A program made the position numbers and the translations under genes. The notes beneath the pieces were generated by a model. That model searched no databases. It was not told the origin of the DNA and saw nothing but the letters and a program-made list of their open reading frames with translations. A stretch of DNA of 64,000 nt, from contig NZ_CANMNK010000001.1 of NCBI RefSeq assembly GCF_947499265.1, positions 147,001 through 211,000 on the forward strand. Direction: 5' to 3'. Of the stretch, positions 36,994 to 47,166 are shown piece after piece; positions within the stretch are counted from its first letter, which is position 1; the number at the start of each line of letters is the position of its first letter. The stretch is from an uncultured Roseobacter sp. (lineage in GTDB: Bacteria; Pseudomonadota; Alphaproteobacteria; Rhodobacterales; Rhodobacteraceae).

Positions 36994-37584
36994 ATGTTGA
37001 CCTTCGCCGCTGCCGTCTTCTTCCTGATGATCACACCCGGGCCCGGCGTCCTCTCCACCGCAGGCGTGGGGGCGGCTTTTGGCGCGCGTGTCGGCACACG
37101 CTACGTTGTGGGTCTCTTCATCGGTACCAATCTCGTCTGCGTGGCCATCGTCAGCGGGTTGACCGCCGCGATACTGGCGGATGATCGTCTGCGCACCATC
37201 CTCTTTGCCGCCTCCATCGCCTATCTGACCTACCTTGCCTTTCGCATCGCCTTTGCGGGCAGCAGGATCGCGTTTATCGAGCGGGCAAGCCCGCCGGGTA
37301 TCGTCGGTGGCATCATGTTGCAGGCCATCAACCCCAAAGCCTATGCCGTCAATACCGCTCTCTTCACCGGCTTCGGTTTCTGGGCCCAGAATCTGACCGT
37401 TGAGATCGCCCTGAAATTCCTGATCGTGAATGCGATCTGGATTCCCATTCACTTCACATGGCTCTGGCTTGGCATCACCCTGCGCCGCATGAATCTACGC
37501 CAACGCACCCAACGCATGATCAACATCGCCATGGCACTCTCGATGATGACGGTGGTTGTCCTGGCGGCCCTTGCCCAGATCTGA
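36994..37584 (+). CDS. LysE/RhtB-family amino-acid exporter
   Basis: A 196-residue inner-membrane exporter with about six hydrophobic segments. The N-terminal family mark FLMITPGPGVLSTAGVGAAFG and the mid-protein GGIMLQAINPKAYAVNTALF are typical of LysE/RhtB translocators, which export amino acids or related metabolites by proton exchange. The start is ATG at 36994; a longer frame from 36874 overlaps the terminator and has no helix. No strong ribosome site is visible. It is the first of three accessory genes between rpsO and pnp. A different LysE-family gene lies at 53400. Substrate unknown. Confidence 0.85.
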   Translation: MLTFAAAVFFLMITPGPGVLSTAGVGAAFGARVGTRYVVGLFIGTNLVCVAIVSGLTAAILADDRLRTILFAASIAYLTYLAFRIAFAGSRIAFIERASPPGIVGGIMLQAINPKAYAVNTALFTGFGFWAQNLTVEIALKFLIVNAIWIPIHFTWLWLGITLRRMNLRQRTQRMINIAMALSMMTVVVLAALAQI

Positions 37585-37643
37585 GAGCGTTGGACTTCCC
37601 CGAAATGACCTCGTAAACCAATGCGGGTCGCGCAACTGAAAAC

Positions 37644-38084
37644 ATGGGATCATCGATGCTTGTGCTTTTCCAGATCATCCTTGGCAGTGCGGTGCTTTTG
37701 ATCTGCGCCATGCTGCACATCCTTGTCATCGCAAGGATGATCCGTCACCTGCGCACCCATGAATACTTCTCGCCGGACAGGAGCACGCGCTATCAGATCG
37801 TGACGGTCTGCCTGCTGTTTCTGGTCCTGCTCGGCTCCCACACGGTGCAAATCTACATCTGCGCCTTTTCGCTTTGGGTGATCGGCGCATTGCCCGGATA
37901 TGAAGCACCGATTTACTATTCACTCGTCACCTATACCACCGTGGGCTATGGCGACGTGGTGCTCAGCCCCGGGTATCGGATCAAGGGCGCGATGATTTCG
38001 GTCACCGGTATTTTGATGTTCGGCATGACCACCGCCTTTGTTGTTGGCCTTTTTTCCCGCATTCTGGGCGAAAAAGAAGTGTGA
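37644..38084 (+). CDS. Two-pore-domain-like potassium channel subunit
   Basis: A 146-residue inner-membrane ion channel. Helices are at about 5-30, 51-80 and 115-138, and the selectivity filter TTVGYGD sits at residues 98-104 inside a pore loop (YYSLVTYTTVGYGDVVLSPG). This is the ion_trans_2 type pore; a tetramer of subunits would make the channel. There is no cytoplasmic RCK or nucleotide-binding domain, only a short C-terminal tail. The start is ATG at 37644 or 37656; neither has a strong ribosome site. It lies between the LysE and ASCH genes, in the accessory stretch between rpsO and pnp. Confidence 0.88.
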   Translation: MGSSMLVLFQIILGSAVLLICAMLHILVIARMIRHLRTHEYFSPDRSTRYQIVTVCLLFLVLLGSHTVQIYICAFSLWVIGALPGYEAPIYYSLVTYTTVGYGDVVLSPGYRIKGAMISVTGILMFGMTTAFVVGLFSRILGEKEV

Positions 38085-38114
38085 CGCCGACCCGCGCGGC
38101 GCTACCTCCCAGAC

Positions 38115-38642
38115 ATGTGTGATCTGCCGCGTCTTGCACTTTCCGTGCGCCAGCCTTCCGCCTGGGCGATCATTCACGGCGGCAAGGTGGTCGAGAACCG
38201 GTCGCTGGGAGCGATCCGGGCGGGCCGGATGGTGCCGGGCCCCATCTGCATCCATGCCGCCACGGGCCTGAAAGAAGATGAGTTCCGCTATCTGCACTGG
38301 CGGTTGGCCCAGCATGGCGTGGCTTGTCCCAGACCGGACGCGCTGATCCGCGGCGCAATCATCGGCACGGTTGAGGTGACTGAGATCATCACCGAAAGTG
38401 ACAGCGAGTGGTTTGGCGGCGAGGCGGGGCTGCTGCTGTCGAACCCCAAGGCCATCGACCCCATCCCTGCCAGCGGGGCGCTGGGGTATTTCGAATGGAC
38501 GCGCGGTCAGGATTTTGCGCCGGTGAAACCCTGGATGCGACGGTTCGACCGCGCCAATGCCGATCTGGCAACGGGTGAGCTTTTTCCGGACGCGCAGCCC
38601 TCCTATAAAAAACCACCGCAAAGGCCTTGGCGCAAAGGCTGA
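38115..38642 (+). CDS. ASCH-domain protein
   Basis: A 175-residue cytoplasmic protein. Its N-terminus, LALSVRQPSAWAIIHGGKVV, followed by ENRSL, is the start of the ASCH (PUA-like beta-barrel) domain, and IRGAIIGTVEVTEII is a later strand. ASCH proteins are predicted to bind RNA or modified nucleosides; a few hydrolyse acetylcytidine or have RNase activity. Which, if any, applies here cannot be read from the sequence. The C-terminus ends PPQRPWRKG. It lies 30 bp after the channel gene and 161 bp before pnp, a location that fits an RNA-related function but does not prove one. Confidence 0.82.
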   Translation: MCDLPRLALSVRQPSAWAIIHGGKVVENRSLGAIRAGRMVPGPICIHAATGLKEDEFRYLHWRLAQHGVACPRPDALIRGAIIGTVEVTEIITESDSEWFGGEAGLLLSNPKAIDPIPASGALGYFEWTRGQDFAPVKPWMRRFDRANADLATGELFPDAQPSYKKPPQRPWRKG

Positions 38643-38715
38643 ACCTTGCGTAAAGCGTCCCTTTCCAAGCCCCCAATTCTCGTGTACGTACGCGCAATCT
38701 GAAAGCCGGCGCCCG

Positions 38716-38788
38716 GACCTCAGCGCCAGATAAATAAGATACCGAGGTCAGGGGGAATACGCCCCCTATGCAAATGGCCAATGGGCCA
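38716..38788 (+). promoter_or_regulatory. Structured 5' leader of pnp
   Basis: GACCTC at 38716-38721 pairs with GAGGTC at 38744-38749. AGGGGG pairs with CCCCCT (38750-38767, 6-base loop), and TGGCC pairs with GGCCA (38775-38788). Together they form a set of stem-loops ending 15 bases before the pnp ATG, which has GAGGAA upstream. E. coli pnp is autoregulated through such a leader hairpin by RNase III and PNPase; the same is inferred here. Confidence 0.55.
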
Positions 38789-38803
38789 ACTTGAGGAACC
38801 TAG

Positions 38804-40942
<2,139 letters not shown>

Positions 40943-40976
40943 TCCGTCTGGTAGGCAACTGCCGCCTCCAAGCGAA

Positions 40977-41008
40977 AAGCTCCGGTGGAAACACCGGGGC
41001 TTTTTTTT
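40977..41008 (+). terminator. Intrinsic terminator of pnp
   Basis: AAGCTCCGGTG and CACCGGGGCTT form an 11-bp stem (one G-U pair) with a GAAA loop, followed by eight T residues. Confidence 0.92.
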
Positions 41009-41122
41009 CGTAAATTGCCGCGCGACGCAACGTCAGTGCGGTAGGCTCACCCTGCGTCATCCTAGGCGGCAGACAGATTCGCCGCGTATCGTTTGCGAAG
41101 TTTTGTGAGAGGGGGAGTTCAC

Positions 41123-42355
41123 ATGATCAGAACATTAGTCATTACTATTGGCCTTAGCACGGCCTCAGTCGCATCGGCGGATCCGGGGTTGGAGGCCTTT
41201 ACCAGCTATTATGCCTTTGGCGACAGCCTCAGCCAGGACGACAAGCTGCCGCAGCTTACACCGCCCAGCCTCGATGGCCGGTTTTCATCGGGCCGCGTCT
41301 GGACCGAATACCTTGCGGATGTGTTCAACGATGCGGGTAAAGACACCCGAAACTTTGCTTTGGGTGGCGCAACAGCGGGCGCAGAAAACACGACACCCTA
41401 TGAGGGGTTCTTTCCAGCACCGCGCACACCAGCGCAAGACGCTCAACTGGCCCAGCTCCGTGCGATCTCAACGTTTGATGGGCAGGTTCAGGTCGCACAG
41501 GCCACAATTCCGGATCCGGGTGACAATCCACTGGTCTCGGTTCTGTTCGGCGCCAATGACATCTTTCAGAAACTGCCGAACGTGGTTGCAGAGGCTTTGA
41601 ACACCTCAGACCCCCTGGAGATTCCCGGGCGTGTGGCGGCGGGCATCGGCGCGCTGGCGTCGGAAACGGTTGGCTCGATCGTGTCGGGGATCAACAAGCT
41701 ACATGCGGGTAATGACGCCTTTGACGACTTTCTGGTGGTGAACCTTGCCGACATCAGCAAGACCCCGGCCTTTGGCGCCTGGGGGATTGGCGCGGCACAG
41801 GCGGAATTGGACGCGTTGATCACGGCAGGCGCGCCGTTGGATGACATCCGCGCCGCAGCGATCCAGTTGGAATTCCTGTCCGCCGACCCGTCCTTTGCGA
41901 AATTGGCCTCACTCGCCTTCAATGAGACCTTGGCCGCGGCACTTGCCGGTGTGGCGCCCGGGATCGAAACACTGGACGAAGACATCCAGATCAGCGTTTT
42001 CGACCAAGCCGCCTTCCTTGAGGATTTCATTGCCACATCCGCGCTCAACGGCATCAACGTGTCGGAACCCTGCACACCGTCCTTCACGGCGAATGCGGGC
42101 ATCAGCTGTGTCTATGTCACTGATGACGCAGGCAATATCATCGGATTGGACCTGCCGCAGGCCGAAAACTTCTTCTTTGGGGACAGCGTGCACCCAACCG
42201 GGTTTGTCCAGGAAGAATTTGGCCGACGCGTGATCGCATCGCTGGAGGGTCAAATGCCGGCCCCCGTGCCGCTGCCCGCAGGGTTGCCGCTGTTGGTTGT
42301 GGGTCTTGGCGCGTTTGGGCTGATCGCCCGGCGCAAAACCAAACGGGCGGCCTGA
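41123..42355 (+). CDS. Exported SGNH/GDSL hydrolase with VPLPA-type C-terminal sorting signal
   Basis: A 410-residue exported esterase or lipase-like protein. The signal peptide (residues 1-19) ends SVASA. The GDSL block YYAFGDSLSQDD contains the nucleophile Ser35, and the C-terminal block FFGDSVHPTGFVQ supplies Asp and His. The last 29 residues, VPLPAGLPLLVVGLG then AFGLIARRK, consist of a VPLPAG motif, a membrane helix and a basic tail, the form of a PEP-CTERM/exosortase sorting signal. The mature protein is therefore likely surface-anchored or secreted. The start is ATG at 41123 behind GGGGGAG. No exosortase gene is in the window. Substrate unknown. Confidence 0.87.
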   Translation: MIRTLVITIGLSTASVASADPGLEAFTSYYAFGDSLSQDDKLPQLTPPSLDGRFSSGRVWTEYLADVFNDAGKDTRNFALGGATAGAENTTPYEGFFPAPRTPAQDAQLAQLRAISTFDGQVQVAQATIPDPGDNPLVSVLFGANDIFQKLPNVVAEALNTSDPLEIPGRVAAGIGALASETVGSIVSGINKLHAGNDAFDDFLVVNLADISKTPAFGAWGIGAAQAELDALITAGAPLDDIRAAAIQLEFLSADPSFAKLASLAFNETLAAALAGVAPGIETLDEDIQISVFDQAAFLEDFIATSALNGINVSEPCTPSFTANAGISCVYVTDDAGNIIGLDLPQAENFFFGDSVHPTGFVQEEFGRRVIASLEGQMPAPVPLPAGLPLLVVGLGAFGLIARRKTKRAA

Positions 42356-42360
42356 AACGC

Positions 42361-42385
42361 CGGGCGGTGCAGACTGCACCGCCCG
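42361..42385. terminator. Hairpin between convergent GDSL hydrolase and peroxiredoxin genes
   Basis: CGGGCGGTGCAG and CTGCACCGCCCG are a perfect 12-bp inverted repeat around a single A, six bases after the hydrolase stop and nine before the peroxiredoxin stop. There is no T tract; a bidirectional terminator is likely. Confidence 0.65.
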
Positions 42386-42394
42386 CGCCAATTG

Positions 42395-43048
42395 CTATTC
42401 TGGCGCTTTGGTCGTGCGCAGATAGGGCAGGATCTTGTTGAACGAGCCGAACTTTGCCGTCGCATCCTCGTCCGATACCGTGGCCGGGATGATCACGTCA
42501 TCGCCGACATTCCAATTCGCCGGGGTCGCGACCCCTTTGCCAATCGACATCTGCAGCCCGTCCAGAGCGCGGAGCACTTCGGCAAAATTGCGGCCCACGG
42601 TCATCGGGTAGGTCATGCTGAGCTTCAGTTGCTTGTCCGGGCCGATGATAAACACCGACCGTACCGTCGCGCTGTCGGCTGGCGTCCGGCCATCGGGCAA
42701 ATAGGCGTCGGCAGGTAGCATATCGAAGGCCTTCGACACTTCCAGACCGTCATCCGCGATGATCGGGAATCCGGCCTTGGCGCCACCAAAGGTTTCGATG
42801 TCCCCTTTCCACTTCTTGTGATCCTCGACACCGTCCACGGATACGCCGATCACCTTGGTGCCGCGCTTTTCCCATTCGTCGGCCAATTGCGCCACGGCAC
42901 CGAATTCGGTGGTGCACACGGGCGTAAAATCCTTGGGGTGTGAAAACAGGATTGCCCAGCTGTCGCCGATCCAATCGTGCAATTCTATCGTGCCGTGGTC
43001 TGTTTCGACCGTTAAGTTCGGCACAGTGTCGTTGATGCGCAAGCCCAT
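42395..43048 (-). CDS. 1-Cys peroxiredoxin (PRDX6-type)
   Basis: A 217-residue cytoplasmic peroxidase of the Prx6 group that reduces H2O2 and organic peroxides. The peroxidatic cysteine is Cys45 in SHPKDFTPVCTTEFG, and no second conserved cysteine acts as the resolving residue. The C-terminal half (KGVATPANWNVGDDVIIPAT) is typical of the longer 1-Cys group. The start is ATG at 43048 behind CGGAGGA; a longer reading to 43117 is not supported. It is divergent from an aldehyde dehydrogenase gene 161 bp away, and the two may respond to oxidative or aldehyde stress together. Confidence 0.92.
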   Translation of the reverse strand: MGLRINDTVPNLTVETDHGTIELHDWIGDSWAILFSHPKDFTPVCTTEFGAVAQLADEWEKRGTKVIGVSVDGVEDHKKWKGDIETFGGAKAGFPIIADDGLEVSKAFDMLPADAYLPDGRTPADSATVRSVFIIGPDKQLKLSMTYPMTVGRNFAEVLRALDGLQMSIGKGVATPANWNVGDDVIIPATVSDEDATAKFGSFNKILPYLRTTKAPE

Positions 43049-43209
43049 AGTGTCCTCCGGTGCAATGTTGTGAGCGACTCGTGTCGTTAACCTAATGGCT
43101 TCGCGCGGGTCTTTCATCCCCCTCTCTTGCAGAGGTTCGCCCCCAGTGACAGAGTGCCGCTAAACCATCCACGCCGCAGTACCGGCGCCACAGAAACAGG
43201 AGAGAACCC

Positions 43210-44637
43210 ATGTTGGAAAAACGTGATTTCTATATCAACGGCCAATGGGTCGCACCCGCAAAAGCGAAGGATTTCGCCGTCATCGATCCGTCCACCGAGG
43301 AACAATGCGCGGTGATATCGCTGGGCGATCAGGCGGATACAGATGCGGCTGTTGCCGCCGCACGCGCGGCCTTTGACAGCTGGTCGCAGACCAGCAAGGA
43401 AGAGCGCACCGCGCTGATGCGGAAGCTGCTGGAGGTTTACAACGCGCGATCTGAAGAGATGGCGCAGGCCATGTCGATGGAAATGGGCGCCCCGATTGAC
43501 CTCAGCCGGGCGCAACAGGTCGGGGCAGGCAGCTGGCACCTTGGTGGATTCCTGAAGGCTTTCGAGGACTTCAGCTTTGAGCGGGACTTCACCGCCACAG
43601 AAAAGACCCTGCTGGAACCCATCGGTGTTTGCGCGTTGATCACGCCATGGAATTGGCCGATGAACCAGATCATCCTGAAGGCCGTGCCTGCGATGGCGAC
43701 GGGCTGCACCATGGTGCTGAAGCCGTCGGAAATCGCGCCGCTCTCCGGTCTGCTCTTCGCCGAGTTCGTGCATGAGGCGGGCTTCCCCGCGGGCGTCTTC
43801 AACATGGTCAATGGCGATGGCGCGGGTGTCGGCAGTCAACTCTCCGCGCATCCTGGCGTTGATATGGTCAGCTTCACCGGCTCCACCCGCGCTGGCATCG
43901 CCATTTCCAAGGCTGCTGCGGATACGCTCAAGCGGGTCAGCCTCGAACTGGGCGGCAAGGGCGCCAACATCATCTTTGAGGATGCGCACCCCAAGGCCGC
44001 CAAGGCGGGTGCAATCCGCTGTTTCCGCAATACCGGCCAGTCGTGTAATGCGCCGACGCGGATGCTGGTGCACAGGTCGCGCTATGACGAAGCGGTGGAG
44101 ATGGCCGCAGAGACCGCGATCAACACCCACGTCGGCCCGGCCTCTGAAGAGGGCAAGCACATCGGGCCGGTGGTCTCCGAGACGCAGTTCAACAAGATCC
44201 AGAAGCTCATCGAGGTCGGTATGGGCGAAGCCCGGCTGGTGGCGGGCGGTCTGGGCCGACCGGACGGGCTGAACCGTGGCTACTATGTAAAACCAACCGT
44301 GTTCGCGGATGTCACCAACGAGATGACTATCGCGCGCGAAGAGATCTTTGGCCCGGTGCTGTCGATCATCCCCTTCGAGAGTGAAGAAGAGGCCATCGCC
44401 ATCGCCAATGACACGCCTTACGGCCTCACCAACTACGTCCAGACGGACGATGATGAGCAACGCCGTCGCGTCGCGCGCCGCTTGCGGTCCGGTATGGTCG
44501 AGACCAACGGTCAGGGTTTTGCGCAAGGATCGCCCTTTGGTGGCTACAAGCAGTCGGGCAATGGTCGCGAAGGCGGTGTTTTCGGTCTTGAGGAATTCCT
44601 CGAGGTCAAAGCCGTCTCTGGCTGGGCTGCCGAATAG
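43210..44637 (+). CDS. Aldehyde dehydrogenase family protein
   Basis: A 475-residue NAD(P)-dependent aldehyde dehydrogenase. It has the cofactor segment ITPWNWPMNQI, general base Glu246 in SLELGGKGANI, catalytic Cys279 in RNTGQSCNAPTRM and EEIFGPVLSII. The family is broad and the substrate cannot be assigned. It is a standard single-domain enzyme, unlike the bimodular protein at 19416. The start is ATG at 43210 behind AGGAGAG. It ends at a strong hairpin terminator and has no co-directional neighbour, so it is a single-gene unit divergent from peroxiredoxin. Confidence 0.92.
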   Translation: MLEKRDFYINGQWVAPAKAKDFAVIDPSTEEQCAVISLGDQADTDAAVAAARAAFDSWSQTSKEERTALMRKLLEVYNARSEEMAQAMSMEMGAPIDLSRAQQVGAGSWHLGGFLKAFEDFSFERDFTATEKTLLEPIGVCALITPWNWPMNQIILKAVPAMATGCTMVLKPSEIAPLSGLLFAEFVHEAGFPAGVFNMVNGDGAGVGSQLSAHPGVDMVSFTGSTRAGIAISKAAADTLKRVSLELGGKGANIIFEDAHPKAAKAGAIRCFRNTGQSCNAPTRMLVHRSRYDEAVEMAAETAINTHVGPASEEGKHIGPVVSETQFNKIQKLIEVGMGEARLVAGGLGRPDGLNRGYYVKPTVFADVTNEMTIAREEIFGPVLSIIPFESEEEAIAIANDTPYGLTNYVQTDDDEQRRRVARRLRSGMVETNGQGFAQGSPFGGYKQSGNGREGGVFGLEEFLEVKAVSGWAAE

Positions 44638-44664
44638 CGCCTTTGTCTTTTGACGAGCCCCTTC

Positions 44665-44696
44665 AGGTCACCCCGATACGCTGGGGTGACCTTTTT
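44665..44696. terminator. Terminator between convergent ALDH and SDR genes
   Basis: AGGTCACCCC and GGGGTGACCT form a perfect 10-bp stem with an 8-base loop, followed by a T run at 44692-44696 on the plus strand. Confidence 0.88.
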
Positions 44697-44709
44697 ATGG
44701 TGACCCTGG

Positions 44710-45462
44710 TCAGGTCTTGTTGATCGAATTGCCGCCATCCGCGATCATCGCTGTGCCGGTGACAAACGACGCCTGATCCGAGATCAAGAACTGCGCGGCC
44801 TGGGCGATTTCCAGCGGCTCAGCCATTCTTTTGAGAGCGAGAAGCCCTTTGATCCACTCAATCGCCTCCGGATCATCTCCTGCCATTTCCGTATTGGTGC
44901 CCCCGGGCAAAAGCGCGTTGACCCGTATCCCTTCGGGACCATGTTCTGCGGCCAGGACCTGTGCCAGACCGATCAGACCAGCTTTGGCAGATGCATAGGC
45001 CGCCATGCCGGGAAGACCGATGGTATGGCCGACGAATGACGAGGTAAAAACGATAGATCCCCTGCCGCGTCTGCGCAGGGCGGGGATTTGATGTTTCGCC
45101 GCAAAAAACCCGCTGGTCAAATTTGTTGCAAGCACCTGGTGCCACGTCGCCTCGGCCATCTCCGGCAGCGGCCCCATATCTCCGGTCACGCCAGCATTGT
45201 TGAAGGCTGCATCCAACCCGCCAAATGCGGTTTCCGCCAAGGACACAAGCTCCTCCGCATAGACGGCATCGCCCACATCCCCGTCCAGACACACCGCCTT
45301 ACCGCCTGCTTGTGTGATCTCATCGACGAGGGCTGCCAACCGATCGCCCCGCCGCGCGCCCAAGGTGACTTTGCCGCCCGATTGCGCGAAAAGCCTTGCT
45401 GCCGCGGCGCCAATCCCACTGCTGGCACCCGTTATGATGATAGATTTTCCCTTTAGAACCAC
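44710..45462 (-). CDS. SDR-family oxidoreductase
   Basis: A 250-residue classical short-chain dehydrogenase/reductase, NAD(P)-dependent and cytoplasmic. It has the cofactor turn TGASSGIG near the N-terminus, NNAGV, the catalytic Ser in FTSSFVG and the YASAK tyrosine-lysine pair. The end GTAMIADGGNSI is typical. The start is taken as GTG at 45462 because GGAGG lies five bases upstream; an ATG at 45474 would place that ribosome site inside the coding sequence. Substrate unknown. Upstream to 45597 there is no gene, only hairpins. Confidence 0.87.
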   Translation of the reverse strand: MVLKGKSIIITGASSGIGAAAARLFAQSGGKVTLGARRGDRLAALVDEITQAGGKAVCLDGDVGDAVYAEELVSLAETAFGGLDAAFNNAGVTGDMGPLPEMAEATWHQVLATNLTSGFFAAKHQIPALRRRGRGSIVFTSSFVGHTIGLPGMAAYASAKAGLIGLAQVLAAEHGPEGIRVNALLPGGTNTEMAGDDPEAIEWIKGLLALKRMAEPLEIAQAAQFLISDQASFVTGTAMIADGGNSINKT

Positions 45463-45596
45463 GCTCGCCTCCATGTGTTAAACATGGAAGCGGCATAGAT
45501 CAGCAGCCCAGGGCGATGCGACCCGCTTCCTGCGCAAGTCGCCTTGGCAGGAATTCTTCCAAGGCGGTTCGTCACATTTGCGCCAAAGCGAAGCTT

Positions 45597-45617
45597 GGCC
45601 GTCCGGATCGGGCGGCC
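45597..45617 (-). terminator. Hairpin after the SRPBCC gene
   Basis: GGCCGTCC and GGGCGGCC (one G-U pair) form an 8-bp stem seven bases beyond the SRPBCC stop. A further perfect 7-bp stem (GCCTTGG/CCAAGGC, 45541-45565) lies beyond it. No T tract. Confidence 0.5.
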
Positions 45618-45623
45618 AGGTGT

Positions 45624-46049
45624 TTAGGCGGGCACAGGCTCGTGGATGGCTTCGCGCATCTGCATGAAGTGGCCATCCCAACCCTTGTCGAGCGACAGCA
45701 CCAGATCGAAGGCTTCGGCAGCCGCAGGCAAGCCGGAATGCTCCAGCGACAGCTGCGTGCCCCCGGGCACTTCGGAAAGGGTCCATTTCACCAGGCTCAC
45801 GGCATCCCCCATCGGCTTTACCGTAAATGTATGCTCCAGATATTCCGGCGCACGCGCGACCTTGACGTCGCCCCAGATCAGCAGATCACCGCTGGTGGTG
45901 CCATACATTTCCAGCTTTTGCCCTTCGGCCAGCGTCTGCTTGGGCGCGTGGAACCATTTGGCCAGCTTTTCCGGATCCGTGAGATAGTCCCATACTTCAG
46001 TCCGCGAGGCTCTGAGGAAAATCGTTTTGCGCAATACTGGGTTGGTCAT
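45624..46049 (-). CDS. SRPBCC (AHSA1-like) domain protein
   Basis: A 141-residue START/Bet v1-fold protein of the AHSA1 group. It shows FLRASRTEVWDYLTDPEKLAKW, VKPMGDAVSLVKWTLSEV and GWDGHFMQMREAI, the usual pattern of small-molecule-binding proteins that pair with ArsR-type regulators. Its ATG overlaps the stop of the ArsR gene upstream, so the two form a translationally coupled pair. Shine-Dalgarno AAGGA is present. Such pairs are common and their ligands mostly unknown; the repressor is expected to control this gene. Confidence 0.88.
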   Translation of the reverse strand: MTNPVLRKTIFLRASRTEVWDYLTDPEKLAKWFHAPKQTLAEGQKLEMYGTTSGDLLIWGDVKVARAPEYLEHTFTVKPMGDAVSLVKWTLSEVPGGTQLSLEHSGLPAAAEAFDLVLSLDKGWDGHFMQMREAIHEPVPA

Positions 46050-46363
46050 GTTTTGTCCTTTTCAATTTCAGATTTCAGTGTGGCCAGGCGGTCATCCCAG
46101 AAGATGTCGAAGACCTTGAGCCAGTCCACAACCGGGTTGATCCCCTTGGGGTTGAGCGTGTTGATACGCTCCCGTCCACTGGCGCGAACGGTGATCAGGC
46201 CGCCATCGCTGAGCACGGTCAGGTGCTTTTTGACAGCGGCGCGGGTCATGTCGAAATTTTCCGCAACCTCGGCAATCGTCAGATCGCGGTCGCGCAGCAT
46301 GACCAGAATATTGCGCCGTGTCGGATCCGCCAAAGCGCGGAAAGTGGTTTGTACCGGGGGCAT
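46046..46363 (-). CDS. ArsR-family transcriptional regulator
   Basis: A 105-residue winged-helix repressor of the ArsR family. It has RALADPTRRNILVML at the start, then IAEVAENFDMTRAAVKKHL (recognition helix) and GLITVRASGRERI (wing). No cysteine metal site is present, so it is likely to sense an organic ligand rather than a metal. It is the first gene of a two-gene operon with the SRPBCC protein. Two matching inverted repeats lie 15-54 bp upstream of the start, at the expected promoter, which points to autorepression. Confidence 0.9.
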   Translation of the reverse strand: MPPVQTTFRALADPTRRNILVMLRDRDLTIAEVAENFDMTRAAVKKHLTVLSDGGLITVRASGRERINTLNPKGINPVVDWLKVFDIFWDDRLATLKSEIEKDKT

Positions 46364-46377
46364 GTGTCCTCCTATAT

Positions 46378-46417
46378 GATACCTAATGGTATCTCTTTTA
46401 TGAAACCATATGGTATC
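46378..46417. promoter_or_regulatory. Pair of GATACC/GGTATC palindromes, likely ArsR operators
   Basis: GATACCTAATGGTATC (46378-46393) is a perfect inverted repeat with a 4-base centre. GAAACCATATGGTATC (46402-46417) is a second copy with one mismatch. The centres are 24 bp apart, so two dimers would lie on nearby faces of the helix. Both sit directly upstream of the ArsR gene. Confidence 0.75.
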
Positions 46418-46459
46418 ACGTCAAGTGATTCCTTCTCACTCGGTGCTTCAGGTGGATTT

Positions 46460-47107
46460 TCAGAAAGGCAGCGGCGCGCGGACCTTGGTCGAGTGACCCC
46501 CTTGCGGGTGGTTGAACCGAAGTTCCTGACTGTGCAGCATCAGACGATCATAGGCGCGCGCAGGCCCCGTGGCATAAAAGGGATCACCAAGGATCGGATG
46601 ACCGAGGCTCAGCATGTGCACCCGTAACTGATGGCTGCGTCCGGTGCGCGGCTGGAGACGGACCCGCGCGGTGTCGCCTTCGTCCTTGAGCACCCGCCAG
46701 TCGGTTTGCGCGGATTTTCCAGTCTCATGGCATACCATCTGCCTCGGCCGGTTTGGCCAATCCACGATCAGGGGCAGATCGACAGTCCCCGATTTTGCCT
46801 GCGGCACACCCCAGACCCGCGCAACATAGGTTTTCTTGGTCATGCGCTTTTCGAATTGCAGCCCAAGATGGCGCTGCGCATGGGGGGTCAAGGCAAAGAT
46901 CATGACCCCCGATGTGTCGCGGTCGAGGCGGTGCACCAGCAATGCGTCGGGAAAGGCCGCCTGAATACGTGTCAGCAAACAATCCGCCAGCTCCGGCCCC
47001 TTGCCCGGGACCGACAGGAGCCCCGCCGGTTTGTCGACCAGCAGCACTTCGGCATCTTCATGCAAAACCACCAAGGGGTCCTGAGGCGGATCATAGGCAT
47101 CGTTCAT
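46460..47107 (-). CDS. rluA: RluA-family pseudouridine synthase
   Basis: A 215-residue pseudouridine synthase of the RluA group. The catalytic Asp62 is in VHRLDRDTSGVMIFAL, with RMTKKTYVARVWG and RLQPRTGRSHQLRVHMLSLG as further marks. No S4 domain is present and the size matches RluA, which modifies U746 of 23S rRNA and U32 of several tRNAs. The exact target is inferred from that similarity. The start is ATG at 47107. It is upstream of the ArsR/SRPBCC pair's operators, and 114 bp separate it from the sarcosine dehydrogenase-like gene. Confidence 0.87.
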   Translation of the reverse strand: MNDAYDPPQDPLVVLHEDAEVLLVDKPAGLLSVPGKGPELADCLLTRIQAAFPDALLVHRLDRDTSGVMIFALTPHAQRHLGLQFEKRMTKKTYVARVWGVPQAKSGTVDLPLIVDWPNRPRQMVCHETGKSAQTDWRVLKDEGDTARVRLQPRTGRSHQLRVHMLSLGHPILGDPFYATGPARAYDRLMLHSQELRFNHPQGGHSTKVRAPLPF

Positions 47108-47166
47108 GGCGCCTGCTCGCAGATGCGGGCGGGATGTTCAACCCTCGTCGCCCCGCAGGAAGAGCG

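Noticed and set aside
43114-44526. A 470-codon minus-strand frame opposite the aldehyde dehydrogenase
   Set aside because: Antisense of an enzyme with clear catalytic residues; composition is His/Arg-rich and unlike a real protein.
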